A stretch of DNA of 64,000 nt from Artemisia argyi. Taxonomy: Eukaryota > Streptophyta > Magnoliopsida > Asterales > Asteraceae. The first letter of the stretch is position 1, and the number at the start of each line of letters is the position of its first letter. This document shows positions 1 through 12,106 of the stretch, piece after piece. A program made the position numbers and the translations under genes. The stretch lies in NCBI GenBank assembly GCA_030686995.1, contig CM060709.1, forward strand, positions 267,280,057 through 267,344,056. Reading direction: 5' to 3'. Under the pieces are notes generated by a model, which was given only the letters and a program-made list of their open reading frames with translations, was not told the DNA's origin and did not search any database.

Positions 1-96
1 GACAAGGTGGAAAACTTCGTGAAGTAGTTATCCCTCTTCATAAGCCTCATCCTAGCCTTTTGTACACCGCGAGATTTTGTTATGTTTGGAAATACG

Positions 97-1502
97 TGAT
101 GAGGCGAAAAATGATCCATTTTTAGGGGGTCATTTAAGCCCGGAATTGAATTTATTTGATCAAATATTGCCCTAAATCGTTCCTTTTGTGATTTTAGGTA
201 CTTTGGGAGTGAAATCTGGAAAAGGAAGCAATTCGGACGTTTTTGGAGCATAAAAGTGAAGAAAACGCCAAAGTCTTAATTTTCCATGCTGGGAACAGTA
301 GGTGACGGCGTCAAGAGTAACTCCCTGACGGCGTCAAGAGCAAAATTCCATGACGACCCAGTACAGATTTGACGGCGTCACGAAGTAGGGCGTCAAGAGT
401 AAAAGTCATGACGGCCTGGAAATAATTATCACTTGACGGCGTCAAATGTAGATCAAGGCAGTCCGAGAAAAGTTTTGGCGGCGAGGTGACGGCGTCACAA
501 GTTTAGTCTTGACGCCGTCAGACCCCTTTTCTTATATATAGTTTTCTAATTTTCACATTAAAAAAGGGAGAAGTTTTGGAGAAACCCTAAGTACGATTTT
601 GGTGCGAATTTTACAGGTTTTTCAAGGGTTCCAAGCCCTTGATACCTTTCATGTGTAGTTGAGATAAGTGTTCTTTTAATTCAATCAATATGTCTATGTG
701 TTGGTTGTCTATATCTTGTTCTTATCTTAATTCCATCATGCTAGGCTAGATCTATCTTGTGTTTGCTTGGATCTAATGAAACCTAGATGTTAATTATGTG
801 TTGATTACTTGTTTATACTTGTCTTGGTTGAATGATTTATATGTTAGGCTTAAGAAAACTGGCAGATCTCCAATTGGTAACATGCTTGAACGACTTAAGA
901 AACATGAACCGACGCGCACTAGGTCTTTATTGGTTGTATTTAATGCATGAGCCACTGTTTATAATCCCTACGGTTGTGCTGGGCATGGTATAGGAGGAGA
1001 TAAGAGCTCATAGAATTGGGGAGTTAAGTGTGTCACCCCATGAATGGTATTAAGGAATACGATCCGTCATCCATACAATTATAACAAGTAATTAACGTGT
1101 AAAAGATGTCTAGGGAGTAGTGAAATCTAAGTAAACACATTTTCTCCACTTATTGCTCACAACTTTAGTATAATTTAGTTTATTTTCATTTCTAGTATTT
1201 TATTTTGATTGCATCTTTAGTATTGGGTTAGTTGATTAGCAACTAATTCCGCCCAAATCCTTCAAACCCGAGATTTTTAATTGCTTTCTAAAAAATATAA
1301 AATACAAAAATAATCATCCCTCACCTTTAGAACTAGTATTTAGGTTTTCTAATCCTAGCGACACTATTCCTAAGCTGAACGATCAATCCCCCGGTACTTG
1401 TCACTATACTATACTACAACGATCAGGTACACTGCCTGGTGGGGGTTGTAAGCTTCTCGAGATCCCTCGAGAGGTAAAGCCTGGTGCAATTCCCACGCAT
1501 CA
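97..1502 (+). repeat. 5' LTR of the Athila-like element
   Basis: The repeat starts TGATGAGGCG and ends CACGCATCA. The U3 part holds clustered TGACGGCGTCA palindromes and a TATA-like box at 532-540. Its partner is 6385-7790. Confidence 0.93.
303..540 (+). promoter_or_regulatory. Palindrome cluster and TATA box in the LTR U3
   Basis: The 11-mer TGACGGCGTCA occurs exactly at 303-313, 326-336, 370-380, 434-444 and 487-497, with its reverse complement at 510-520. Partial copies lie between. A TATA-like string (TTATATATA, 532-540) follows. TGACG is the core recognised by TGA-class bZIP factors (as-1 type elements), so this looks like the element's enhancer and core promoter; that role is inferred. 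The same array is present in the 3' LTR, and degraded forms occur in the related LTR fragment at 51,264-51,796. Confidence 0.6.
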
Positions 1503-1508
1503 AGTTTT

Positions 1509-1526
1509 TGGCGCCGCAACCCGGGG
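1509..1526 (+). other. Primer-binding site, tRNA-Asp-like
   Basis: Six bases after the 5' LTR, TGGCGCCG is followed by a mismatched stretch and then CCGGGG. The complement of the plant tRNA-Asp 3' end used by Athila/Tat elements is TGGCGCCGTTGCCGGGGA, so both ends match and the middle differs. Confidence 0.65.
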
Positions 1527-1669
1527 AATAGTTATTATCTAGGTTAGAATTTCTTTTTATTAGGTCTACTTGCTAGATTCCTTTCTAGTAAGATTTTATT
1601 TTTGTTTTTTTTAGGTTCTCTTTAGTCTATCTTTTTTCTTTGTGCCTTTGTTAGTAACCACCCGACATC

Positions 1670-3880
1670 ATGGACAACGGGAACATCTTTGAACCCGTCA
1701 TCCCACCACAACAAAACCCACCATTAGAACCCCTTAGGCCCCGAACCTTAGGAGAGTATTCCTGACCTAGCCACCAAGGCTACCGAAACACCATTGAGCT
1801 CACCGGAGCCAATGTGACCCCCTTGCGATCCGACACCATCCGGTTGGTGCAAAGTGGATGTGCATTCCATGGACTTCGTTCCAAAGATCCAAACCAACAT
1901 CTTAAGGACTTCCTCAAAATCATAGATTCCATAGACCTAGATGTTGCAACTAGAGAGACAACCCGATTACACCTATTCCAATTCTCTCTACGGGATCAAG
2001 CTAGTTAATGGCTTGAGCATTTACCCGCGGGATCCATCACCACATGGGATGATCTCACCACTCGTTTCCTTGCTCAATTTTTCCCACCGGGGAGAACTAC
2101 TAAGCTTAGAAATGACATATTGATGTTCCAACAACGTCAAAATGAATCTCTTTATGAAGCATGGACTCGTTTCAAGGACTTACTCCAAAAAATCCCTCAT
2201 CATGGCATAGATCTTTTGCTCCAAGTCCAAATCTTTTATGACCATTTCGACATCTTCACGAGGCGAGCCATTGACCAATCGGCCGGTGGTAAGCTACGTG
2301 ATCTAAGTGCGGAACAATCATGGGAACTCATAGAAGATCTTGCTCTCAATGACAACGAAAGTTGGAATGATCCTCGTGATTTGAACAAAACGGTCAAGGC
2401 AATATCTTTTCCTTCGAACAATTCTAGCACTCCCGATCGTAGGATCATGGAACTTGAGGACCAAGTCAAGTTTCTCATGAAATCTTACGAAGCTCCTAAG
2501 CCTTCAAGCCAAGTGAACAAAATCACTTCTTCATGCGAATTATGTAGTGGTCCCCACGACACTCGTGATTGTGTGGAACTCCCCGGAACAGCTTTTGCGG
2601 ACTACGCATCCACGCGTACCGACGAAGCGGGAGATAAGTGGTACACTTTCAAGCCCGAGCCAAACACTTACGGTGATTCATACAACCCCTCGTGGAAAAA
2701 TCACCCAAACCTTAGGTGGAAACAAAATCAACCCAATTCTTCCAATCCGCCTAATCGTTACCAACCAAACGGTCCACCCTCCAACCGTACTTTCAACAAC
2801 AATCCTTCTAACAACTATGGTAGTACCAACAATCTTGAAGGATTGATGTCAAGTTCATGGCATCTCAAGAGGCTCGCATAGCTAGGTTTGAAACCGAATT
2901 CAACCAACAACAAACAGAGATAACCAACAAGATTGACAACTTGTTGAAAGCCCTCAACAACCAAGCATTAGTCACACCTAGGAAGGACACTAGGGACACC
3001 AATAACGGAAGCCAAATTAAGGACCCCTCATCATCCAAACATGTCCACTTTGTCAATGTTGTCACCATTAAGCCGATAGATAAGGAGATTGAAGAGAGTG
3101 ACAAGGATGAAGTTAGAATAGAAGCCGAGACTAAGGATGAGAGTAGGGAAGTTGAGGTAGAGCCTATAGAAGAATACTTTGATAAGTTGCCCACCAAGGA
3201 AGAACGGGAATACCATAAGGATTTATTCGATAGTCCCGAAAGACCATATATCCTTGGTACCCCCCCTTATCAAAATAGGATACCCCTCTAACATTAACAT
3301 CCCAAGCAATATTGGGCACATGCATATATGGAAAGCTTACATCGACCCTAGATCCCCCGTGAACATCATGACTAGGACTTATTACAATTGGGTGATGAAG
3401 AAGCAACTTGATTTTAGGATGATGCCCGATAAGAATCTGATAAGTAATTTTGCAGGAAGAGTGAAGGGACTGCATGTGATTATAGGGAATCTCACCTATG
3501 AAATCGATTTTATGATAGTTGAGGACACTCGTCCGGTGATAGATCCTTGCCTAAGCCAAATAATATTTGGAAAACCGTTTGTTGAGGCCACTAGGATGAG
3601 TTATGATCCGACTTTAGGGATAGTTAGATTCAAGGAAGAAAATGATGAAGTTGCCTATCAAATGCCCTACAAAATTGAGCAATACCGCCTTCTCTCTAAT
3701 ATCAAAAAGGAACACAAGCAAGCGGCTTATTATAGGAATGAGGAGGATAGACGTAGAGGAGTAGAGTATGTAAAGAACAGAATGCTTGGTTTCTACAAAG
3801 AATGCTTGCAACTAGGTCTGGAGTACAAAACTGGTTTAGAAGACGACCTAGAGAGTGGAACCAATGATGAGGTCACGTAG
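1670..3880 (+). pseudogene. gag-protease of the Athila-like element, broken
   Basis: One coding region starts at ATG 1670 (MDNGNIFEPV) and runs in frame through two stops (TGA near 1763, TAA 2006-2008). It includes a Ty3/gypsy gag core with FQFSLRDQAS, then WLEHLPAGSITTWDD, then FLAQFFPPGRTTKLRNDI. A frameshift near 2840 moves it into the frame of 2857-3291 (coiled, glutamine- and acid-rich), and another near 3240-3290 into 3179-3880. The last part is the retropepsin-like domain: AYIDPRSPVNIMTR sits where the catalytic D-S/T-G is expected but lacks the glycine, and GNLTYEIDFMIVEDT and IIFGKPFVEAT follow. The frame ends before any RT. The fold assignment is by motif only. The breaks mean this copy makes no full Gag. 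Confidence 0.8.
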
Positions 3881-5730
3881 TAACCCATGACCTTGAGTCT
3901 AGCTACAAGACTCGTAAATAAAGAAAAGCGCTTCTTGGGAGGCAACCCATGCTTTGTGTGATTTTATTTTGTTTGTTTGTTATTTGCTTCCGTATGCATG
4001 CTTAATTTTTATTGTCGGTAGATCATGTTTCTAAACTAAATAGTGGAAATACTTTACTTTGTTGTTTTGGCCTAGTCTTAACTCCACCTAAAAGTATTTT
4101 TGCAAAAGATAAGTGTAAGGGGAAACCCCAAATATGTTTTCAAGAAACAAACCGATCATGATTCTCCACAATATTTAATGAACATGTATATTCGTATTCG
4201 TTAGAGTCAAATGCTTGTATTGAGTCATAATGAAGTTTTGCAGGATTTTCCAGGAAGTAGGACCAAGTTTTTCCAGAAATTTTCCGGAAACTTAACATAA
4301 GAATTTATGCAGGTCACTTCTGACGGCGTCAAGAGTTTACTCTTGACGGCGTCAAGTGTAAAAATCTGGAGATTTTACCGGTTTTGTTTTTCTAACGGAG
4401 TCTTATGATTTTTGTGAATTATTAAGTTTTATAATCTCCAGGAAATCTGCAAACTTCATTCCACAAGCATTATATCTTATCTTGTTTTCTAGGATTTAGT
4501 AACTTATATAGGATGCCGCCGATTTTACGCGAGGTTGTCTTGTCTATTTTATCAGGTTTTACAGGTTATGTATGACAAGAAGATGATTTATATTCTGGAA
4601 GGGAAGCTTTGATTGTTCATTTTCTTGGAGGAAGATTTAACCTGGCCACCTTATTATCCATACCGAGCGAATCAGGGGAGTATTTGATTTCATTCTTTTT
4701 AACTTTTTCACTTTTACATTCTTTACTTGAACATTGGGGACAATGTTCATATTAAGTGTAAGGGGAGGGTAAAAAGATGATACCTTACATATGCACTTTC
4801 GCTTGAGTTTGTTTTGTTTAATGGTAGATGTGTAATAAAACTATGAGAAATACATGTTAGTGCAATTTTAGCGCCAAATTAAAAATTTTTTACAACATTT
4901 AGGAGTGAAACTTTAGCCATAGCAAGCGTCTCATGGATAGGAGATTGTATGACTAGCACATAACCGTATATTCAGAAAAATTTTCCACCCAAATATGTGA
5001 GGTTCGCCTTTAGATTTGATAGAAAAAACATTTATTATTAGTGCTTATGAGTGTACCGGTAGCATTTAGATTCTAGAACTTGCGTTAGTGATGCATCCCG
5101 AGACCACTAGTGAGACTACATTCGTGTAGTAGGATTTACTACGTGATAAGAGGCATTAGGATCACCCTTGTGTTAAACCCGTATTATAATTACTTGACCA
5201 TTTAAGTCATATTACTTGGCTAGTTAAGTCAACTAATTTTTCCCACACCCTTAGCGTTGTACTCATTTTTAGTACACGAAACCCCTAGTACACCCCTCCG
5301 AGCCTATCTTTTTGTTTCTAACTTTAAGCATTTTACTTAAAGGAAGAATTTGTTACACCCCACTTAAATGTACAACCAAATCGCCTTAGCCTTCCGTGTA
5401 TGCGCTCATTTTTAGTGCATTATTGTTATTTGTTAAACCCTAAGTTAACTGTCTAATTGATTACATGGTTGCTAAGTCGAGTCATATCTTTGTACATATT
5501 GTTTTGGGACGATTGGGACTCATGGGTAAGTACTTATTTTATAGAGTAATGGGGAAGAACAACATATATTACCCCCATATATACGTTAATCTTAAAAGTA
5601 CTCCAAGTGTCTTGATTTTCTTAATTCGAGTCACTAGATTAGTTTATTGTAAAGTATGTAAAGATTCAAGTGTAAGGGGGATGTTCATTCCCTATGATGT
5701 ATTATTTTGGATGGTAGGGTAAGAGTGTAT

Positions 5731-5776
<46 letters not shown>

Positions 5777-6384
5777 GAAAAAAACCAAGAAAAAAAAATA
5801 ATAAATAGAAAAAGGAAAAAGAGAAAAAACAAACATACGGACTATCATCCCTTTTCATTCTATGTTCATTTTATGTTTTTGTTATTTTTCATTTATTAGC
5901 TTAAGTCGAGTCTAGTCTTGGCTTAGCAACGCCATATTGTACATGTAATTAACCAAGATTGTTAACTCGCCACCAGTAAAACTTCCTTTATCCAACAAAA
6001 CCGTGTATTTCATATCCCTACACCTAACGTTACAACCCTTTAAAAGACCTCTTTGATAGTTTATCCTAGGTGCTTACGCCATGTGGTGGAGGTTTGATCC
6101 TTTCCCAAGCCTATGGTAATCTATTTTGCTATGACAGGTAGTGAGAGATATCTTCCGTTTCCATATTGTAATTTACACTTTATTACACCCGAGAGATGTG
6201 AGTATCTAAACACTATTTGTGAGGTGCTTGTGTATGACCTCCGTGCTTGTCTATTGGTCTTTAGTGGAACGATTATTTGTTGTAATTACTTTTATATTAG
6301 TGTTAAATGACCCCTAACTTGTATTTTGACTAGAATAAAAGCGCATTTGCTTGAGGACAAGCAAATCTCAAGTGTAAGGGTATA
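3881..6384 (+). other. Noncoding 3' half of the Athila-like element
   Basis: About 2.5 kb without a credible ORF where pol would normally be. It contains two further TGACGGCGTCA words near 4321-4357, a run of some 48 A residues at 5727-5774, and a hairpin beside the 3' LTR. The same segment, in the same order, is recognisable at 48,707-51,263, so it belongs to the family and is not a private deletion scar. Confidence 0.75.
6346..6384 (+). other. Terminal hairpin and polypurine-like tract
   Basis: TTTGCTTG (6346-6353), a four-base loop AGGA, and CAAGCAAA (6358-6365) form a perfect 8-bp stem. AAGTGTAAGGG just before the LTR is the likely plus-strand primer region. The related copy (stem near 51,225-51,244) keeps the stem with loop AGAA. 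Confidence 0.55.
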
Positions 6385-7790
6385 TGATGAGGCGAAAAAT
6401 GATCCGTTTTTAGGGGGTCATTTAAGCCCGGAATTGAATTTATTTGATCAAATATTGCCCTAAATCGTTCCTTTTGTGATTTTAGGTACTTTGGGAGTGA
6501 AATCTGGAAAAGGAAGCAATTCGGACATTTTTGGCGCATAAAAGTGAAGAAAACGCCAAAGTCTTAATTTTCCATGCTGGGAACAGTAGGTGACGGCGTC
6601 AAGAGTAACTCCCTGACGGCGTCAAGAGCAAAATTCCATGACGACCCAGTACAGATTTGACGGCGTCACGAAGTAGGGCGTCAAGAGTAAAAGTCATGAC
6701 GGCCTGGAAATAATTATCACTTGACGGCGTCAAATGTAGATCAAGGCAGTCCAAGAAAAGTTTTGGCAGCGAGGTGACGGCGTCACAAGTTTAGTCTTGA
6801 CGCCGTCAGACCCCTTTTCTTATATATAGTTTTCTAATTTTCACATTAAAAAAGGGAGAAGTTTTGGAGAAACCCTAAGTACGATTTTGGTGCGAATTTT
6901 ATAGGTTTTTCAAGGGTTCCAAGCCCTTGATACCTTTCATGTGTAGTTGAGATAAGTGTTCTTTTAATTCAATCAATATGTCTATGTGTTGGTTGTCTAT
7001 ATCTTGTTCTTATCTTAATTCCATCATGCTAGGCTAGATCTATCTTGTGTTTGCTTGGATCTAATGAAACCTAGATGTTAATTATGTGTTGATTACTTGT
7101 TTATACTTGTCTTGGATGAATGATTTATATGTTAGGCTTAAGAAAACTGGCAGATCTCCAATTGGTAACATGCTTGAACGTCTTAAGAAACATGAACCGA
7201 CGCGCACTAGGTCTTTATTGGTTGTATTTAATGCATGAGCCACTGTTTATAATCCCTACGGTTGTGCTGGGCATGGTATAGGAGGAGATAAGAGCTCATA
7301 GAATTGGGGAGTTAAGTGTGCCACCCCATGAATGGTATTAAGGAATACGATCCGTCATCCATGCAATTATAACAAGTAATTAACGTGTAAAAGATGTCTA
7401 GGGAGTAGTGAAATCTAAGTAAACACATTTTCTCCACTTATTGCTCACAACTTTAGTATAATTTAGTTTATTTTTATTTCTAGTATTTTATTTTGATTGC
7501 ATCTTTAGTATTGGGTTAGTTGATTAACAACTAATTCTGCCCAAATCCTTCAAACCCGAGATTTTTAATTGCTTTCTAAAAAATATAAAATACAAAAATA
7601 ATCATCCCTCACCTTTAGAACTAGTATTTAGGTTTTCTAATCCTAGCGACACTATTCCTAAGCTGAACGATCAATCCCCCGGTACTTGTCACTATACTAT
7701 ACTACAACGATCAGGTACACTGCCTGGTGGGGGTTGTAAGCTTCTCGAGATCCATCGAGAGGTAAAGCCTGGTGCAATTCCCACGCATCA
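6385..7790 (+). repeat. 3' LTR of the Athila-like element
   Basis: Near-identical to 97-1502 and followed directly by the target duplicate ATACG (7791-7795). The next 120 bases, to 7918, show no recognisable feature. Confidence 0.93.
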
Positions 7791-7918
7791 ATACGCCGGT
7801 CACAAGTGTGTTCTGTAGGGTTCGGGGGGAAACAGTAATATGCCCCTTTTTATGTATCTTCTCTTTTTATTTATTTGCTAGTGCCTTTGCCTTAAGCATT
7901 CCTTTATTGTTTGTTTGA

Positions 7919-8944
7919 TTATGTTGCATTTGTCACCATGTCTGAGTTTCTCCGATTTTCCAACTTTGAGGGAGCCAAAGTTTCAGCCGGCAAACCCTTG
8001 GCAGAGGGGGAAAAACATGTGACAAACTTTCCTGACAAATTTTGCATCTCCTTCCAAGTCTTTGGTGATGCCATATTGATGACAGCCTTTGTCTTCGACG
8101 GATTTGCCCAGATGCCTTCCGATGTTATCATGTATCCCCAAAACTTTCCTTCTTCAACCGTAAATGAATACTTCTTAGGGTTCAACTTCATGTTGATTCG
8201 CCTAAGATTGTCAATGGTTTCATCTATATCAGCCAGCAACGCTTTCTCCGTCGGACTCTTGATGACCATGTCGTCGACGTAAGCTTCCAGGTTCCGGCCA
8301 ATGTATGAGTGGAAGGCTGAGTCCACCAATTGCTGGTAAGTTGCACTGGCGTTTTTCAATCCGAACGGCATTTTAGTGTAACAAAAGGTTCCTTGATCAG
8401 TGTAGAAAGCTATTTTCTCTTCGTCCTCCTCTGACATTTGCACTTGGTGATACCCCTTGTAGGCATCCAAAAAGCACTTGTACTTTGACCCAATTACCGA
8501 CTTGATCTTCAGGTCGATTTCAAGGAGAAGATAATAGTCTTTCAGGCATGCTGAGTTAAGGTTCTTAAAATCAATACACATCCTCCAGCTTCCATCCCCC
8601 TTTTTTTTTACCAACACAGGATTCGATATCCACGTTGGGTATCGGACTGGCCGAACTATTCCTGCCTTCAACCACTCATTCACATCCTTCATTACCACCT
8701 GACTTTTCCTGGCAGAAAGAGTTCTTCTTTTCTGGATGACTGGTGTAACCGACGGATTAGTATTCAAAGTATGTTCTATGATGCGTCGCGGCACACCAGT
8801 CATGTTCAACGGCTCCCACACGAAGACATCCATGCTTCTTTTGAGAAAGGACTTTAGTCTCCCCGAACCCTTCATCGAAAGATTCCGCCCTATCGTAACG
8901 AGCTGATTCGGATAAGCTGGATGTACAAGAACCTCTTCAGTCAA
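7919..8944 (-). pseudogene. Tat-lineage Ty3/gypsy reverse transcriptase fragment
   Basis: A 341-codon minus-strand frame carries the RT core: VLVKKKGDGSWRMCIDFKNLN, then FLDAYKGYHQVQM, MPFGLKNASATYQQLVD, the catalytic EAYVDDMVIKS (YVDD box) and LNPKKYSFTVEEGKFWGYM. The usual text falls apart after NLSGK, and the frame stops before RNase H. No RNase H or integrase follows to the left, where the Athila-like element sits. Protease and gag lie upstream on the same strand in normal order. This is a truncated, inactive retroelement; Tat/Ogre lineage is inferred from the RT and gag style. Confidence 0.8.
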
Positions 8945-8982
8945 ACTGACCTCTTTTTCATCATCATTTTTTGAATTCTCTT

Positions 8983-9402
8983 TTACATCCTTCTCTTCTT
9001 TGATCTACATTCATATACCGAGAGGGATTGGGTTACTAGAGTGGCAATTCCCGGTGTGGGGAACTTCATCATAGAATGAATGGTGGATGGGATGGCCCGC
9101 AACTTCTTTAGTCCACTCTTTCCCAATATGATGTAGTATGGGGAAGATGCTGATACCACTATGAACTTCATGGTCGTCTTACTGCATATATCGTCACTGC
9201 CGAAACACACTTCAAGTTCTATTTTTCCCAAAGGCTTTACTTGCTCACCCGAGAATCCAGAAAAATTTGTATGTGTATCTACCATCCTGCCTCTGATGGA
9301 CGGATGAAACTTGTCGAAGCATTGCTTGTACATGATCTCTACTAAAGCTCCTTCGTCTACATGGATCTGCCTCACTAGATATCTTTTGACTTCTGCCTCC
9401 AC
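8983..9402 (-). pseudogene. Retropepsin-like protease of the Tat-type fragment
   Basis: A 139-codon frame contains IHVDEGALVEIMYKQCF, where D-E-G-A corresponds to the active-site D-x-G-A seen in this lineage, and YYIILGKSGLKKLRAIPSTIH, the conserved C-terminal block. It lies between the gag remnant and the RT in the expected order, separated from both by stops, so it was once part of one polyprotein. Confidence 0.75.
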
Positions 9403-9611
9403 AACAATGGCCGCCTCAGAAAAATCTTCTGCCCCGATCGGAGGGAAGGTTATGGGAACATTGTCTTCCTCTTTCTATCTTCTCCCATGAAATTAATCAT
9501 GTTAATTATTTTTGCTTTCTGTGGACCATTGTTTTTGTGCTGAGCCTTCCCCTTTTGTCTCACGTCCTTGATCAAATGATTCAACTTACAGGATTCCAGG
9601 GCTAGCTCTAA

Positions 9612-10843
9612 CTATTTCTTGAGTTGGTAGCAGTCATTGGTATAGTGACCCTTTTCACCATGGTAGTCATAGCACCGATCCAAAATTTCCTTTCTCGGAG
9701 TACCTGGGAGTGGAGGAGGTTGAGGCAGCCTCAAATGATGTTCAGTTGCGAGTATCTCTTTGGGGGTATTCACCAACGCATCCAGCGTTAGTTTATTTTT
9801 GCCATCCTTAAATCCGTTCCCACCATTCTGATACGGCTCATACCTAGGCGCCACATATGGGGCATGATATTCCTTGGGATGTTGGTAATGCGTCGACCCT
9901 GTTCTCCTTTTGTCATCGTAAGATTGATTCCTGTGGTACCTATCCTGCCTCGGATGCTGCTGATTTGTCATGTCTTTGCGTGCATACTCTCCTTTTGGTA
10001 GCTCTGTGGTTCGAAAGGCCTCTTCCGAATGAACGAATTCGTCGAACCTCTGCAACATATCATCGACCGTCTTTGGAACACTATCTAAGAATTTCTTGGC
10101 CAACTCCGGACAATGATGTCCATTCATGAAAGAGGAGATCCGCATTAATTCCAGAACGTCTGGGAAGTAATTTGCTTCGCTCACCCACCTTTCTTTGAAG
10201 TCCGGAAGCTTTCGGTTGCCCTCCGATGAATTTTGTTGATCTCTGTTGGGTCCTTTGCACATGCCCTTAGTATGCTAAACCGGTTGAGAAACTTCCTCCG
10301 GAGTTTATCCCATCTATCAATACTTCTGGTCGGTAGCTTATCAAACCATCCTCTTGCCTTTCCGGCCAGGGTTTGCTGGAACATGCGGCACCATACGGGC
10401 ATTGGCCATTCTTCATGATTCCCGGCCCCCGTGAACCGGTTGATATGGTCATCAGGGTCGGTAGTCCTATCGTATGGTTTAAGGTTCAACGGTATCTTAT
10501 GTTTAGGATCCTAGAACTCTATAATTCTTTTTGTGAATGGACACATTATTACCTCTTTGAAGGGTTTGCTCAGGTCATTTTCTACCACCGCCTTTCTCTT
10601 GTTGTTTTGCTTTTCCTCAACTTCTTCTTCTTCTTCTTCCTCTGAGGTAGTCGGTTCCTCTTCAAAGTTTAACAACATGGGCTTGATTAAATCGCGGTTA
10701 CCTTGTTGTTTCAAGAGCTCTTTAAGGGTTGATATGTGTCCCTATATGATGCTTCGAGGGTCCGAAGGATCCGTGGCATTTCTGCCGGAACACTCCAGTC
10801 CGTCTGAGTGGTTTGTGGATGTGCGAGGACTGGGACCCGTCAT
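9612..10843 (-). pseudogene. Tat-type gag, broken by stops and a frameshift
   Basis: The likely start is ATG 10843-10841 (MTGPSPRTSTNHSD), 50 bases inside the LTR. The frame is interrupted by TAG at 10744-10742 and TAG at 10513-10511, then continues with the gag core DPDDHINRFTGAGNHEEWPM and AGKARGWFDKLPTRSID. A frameshift near 10,205-10,230 moves it into the frame ending at 9612, with ERWVSEANYFPDVLELMRIS. A C/H-rich knuckle (CYDYHGEKGHYTNDC) closes it, spaced slightly differently from the usual C-x2-H-x4-H-x4-C. An acidic run of eight glutamates lies in the N-terminal third. Not functional. Confidence 0.75.
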
Positions 10844-10892
10844 TCTAAACTCTTGGTAGATTGAAATTTGGGTCCTACGAATGGTGCCAATT

Positions 10893-11470
10893 TGTTGAGG
10901 TAAAGTTCTGCTTCGTAGGCTTGCGGGGCTGAAGTCTTCACCTAGTCAAGCCTGAAACAAAGGAAAGCACGTTAGCCTCGCCTTGGGGTGTTTCCCAAGA
11001 CTAAGCTCTGGCGTGAGAGTAATTTTGGTGTATTTATTAATGAGATGAGTTAAAGTGGAGTAAATGAGTAAAAATGAGTAAGTCAGTAAAGAGAGGATGA
11101 GTTAATGTGATACCTTTAGCATTGAATGAGGCTGAGTATTTATTGTGCTCAAATCACTGTTCATGATTGTCATGGAGAGGCGGGAAGCCGGTCTACTCCT
11201 AGGCTAGGTTCCTAGGTTACTGTACATGCATGGGGAATCATACCCTGAGAACTCGGAAAGGCGTTACACGCTTGGTTCTTGCGATTAACCACCGGTTTAT
11301 AGCCGTTTCTGCCAAGGAGTACTTTGGTCTTTCCCGAGGTGTCTATTATAATATTGCTCCTTTACACGTGGGTGATGCCGGATGATTTTATTTGGTGCAG
11401 CCTGAGTGGATATTGTCCGGTACCAATCGTCCGGTACCAATCGTCCGAACACATACACGAACAGTTTTGT
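10893..11470 (-). repeat. Partial LTR (5' LTR) of the Tat-type fragment
   Basis: On the minus strand the LTR would end ...CTCAACA at 10893, followed by AATTGGCACC, the leader style of Tat elements. A TATA-like string lies near 11,135. The outer end could not be placed; 11,470 is a guess, and no matching second LTR is in the window. Confidence 0.45.
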
Positions 11471-12106
11471 TGATCAAATTCTCTCCACTTCCAATATTCT
11501 CCTTGCTCTCATCACAGTGTCCGTCACCCTTGCATCCAGGTCATCAAACTGTTTTACTTTGTATGCTTGATATATGTTTTTCATAATATGCTCAAGTTTT
11601 TTTACATATACTTTGGTAACTACTTGTTAATCAAGCTTAGAATGTGTAATAGCTTAATGTGCTGAAATGTAACATTCTTTTTGTTTACCATCTGATGAGC
11701 TACTTAACTCATATATCTATGAGACGTGTTGGAATTCAATACATTATTATCCCTTTCACATGTTTTTTTAACTGTTGGTTCAAAATAACAATAAGCCATC
11801 AACTTCAACCATGACTCAAGAGATACCCACCTTTGATCGCCTCATCCATTCTAATTTCATCCATGACTCAAGAATACCATCCCAATTAGCTACGACGTTT
11901 ACAAATTCAGGACAAAAATTTGTCTAGTCCGTTTTGTTTTTAATTCCAGACTTCTTTTCACATTTTTGCCTAACCATAGCCCATGTACCTTGACATCTCT
12001 CCATCGACGTCCTTACCCAAACCTTTCTAGCCTCTTTCGGATGGGATGTTATGAAACAATCCAATTTGTGTATTTCTGTAAAGAATTTATTTAGCAACAA
12101 CTTCAT
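11471..12106. other. Unassigned AT-rich stretch
   Basis: I see no gene. A short minus-strand frame at 11,924-12,106 (SMERCQGTWAMVRQKC) could be a remnant of a CACTA-associated protein, but I cannot name it. Confidence 0.3.

Larger units (their letters stand above)
97..7790 (+). mobile_element. Complete Athila-like LTR retrotransposon, gag-protease only (nonautonomous)
   Basis: Two 1,406-bp direct repeats (97-1502 and 6385-7790) begin TG and end CA and are flanked by the 5-bp target duplication ATACG (92-96 and 7791-7795). By eye the LTRs differ at about 15 positions, near 99 percent identity, so the insertion is recent. The interior has a primer-binding site resembling the tRNA-Asp type, a gag-protease frame, about 2.5 kb of noncoding DNA and a purine-rich stretch before the 3' LTR. 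No reverse transcriptase, RNase H or integrase is present, so it must have been moved by proteins of a relative. Assignment to Athila rests on the gag/protease style and on the noncoding tail. A decayed relative lies at 47,967-51,796. Confidence 0.9.

Noticed and set aside
303..520. Regular short repeats as a CRISPR-like array
   Set aside because: Eleven-base palindromes with irregular spacing inside an LTR of a plant genome; a promoter array explains them.
7911..8282. Plus-strand 123-codon ORF
   Set aside because: It is the antisense shadow of the Tat-type RT, whose motifs are unmistakable on the minus strand.
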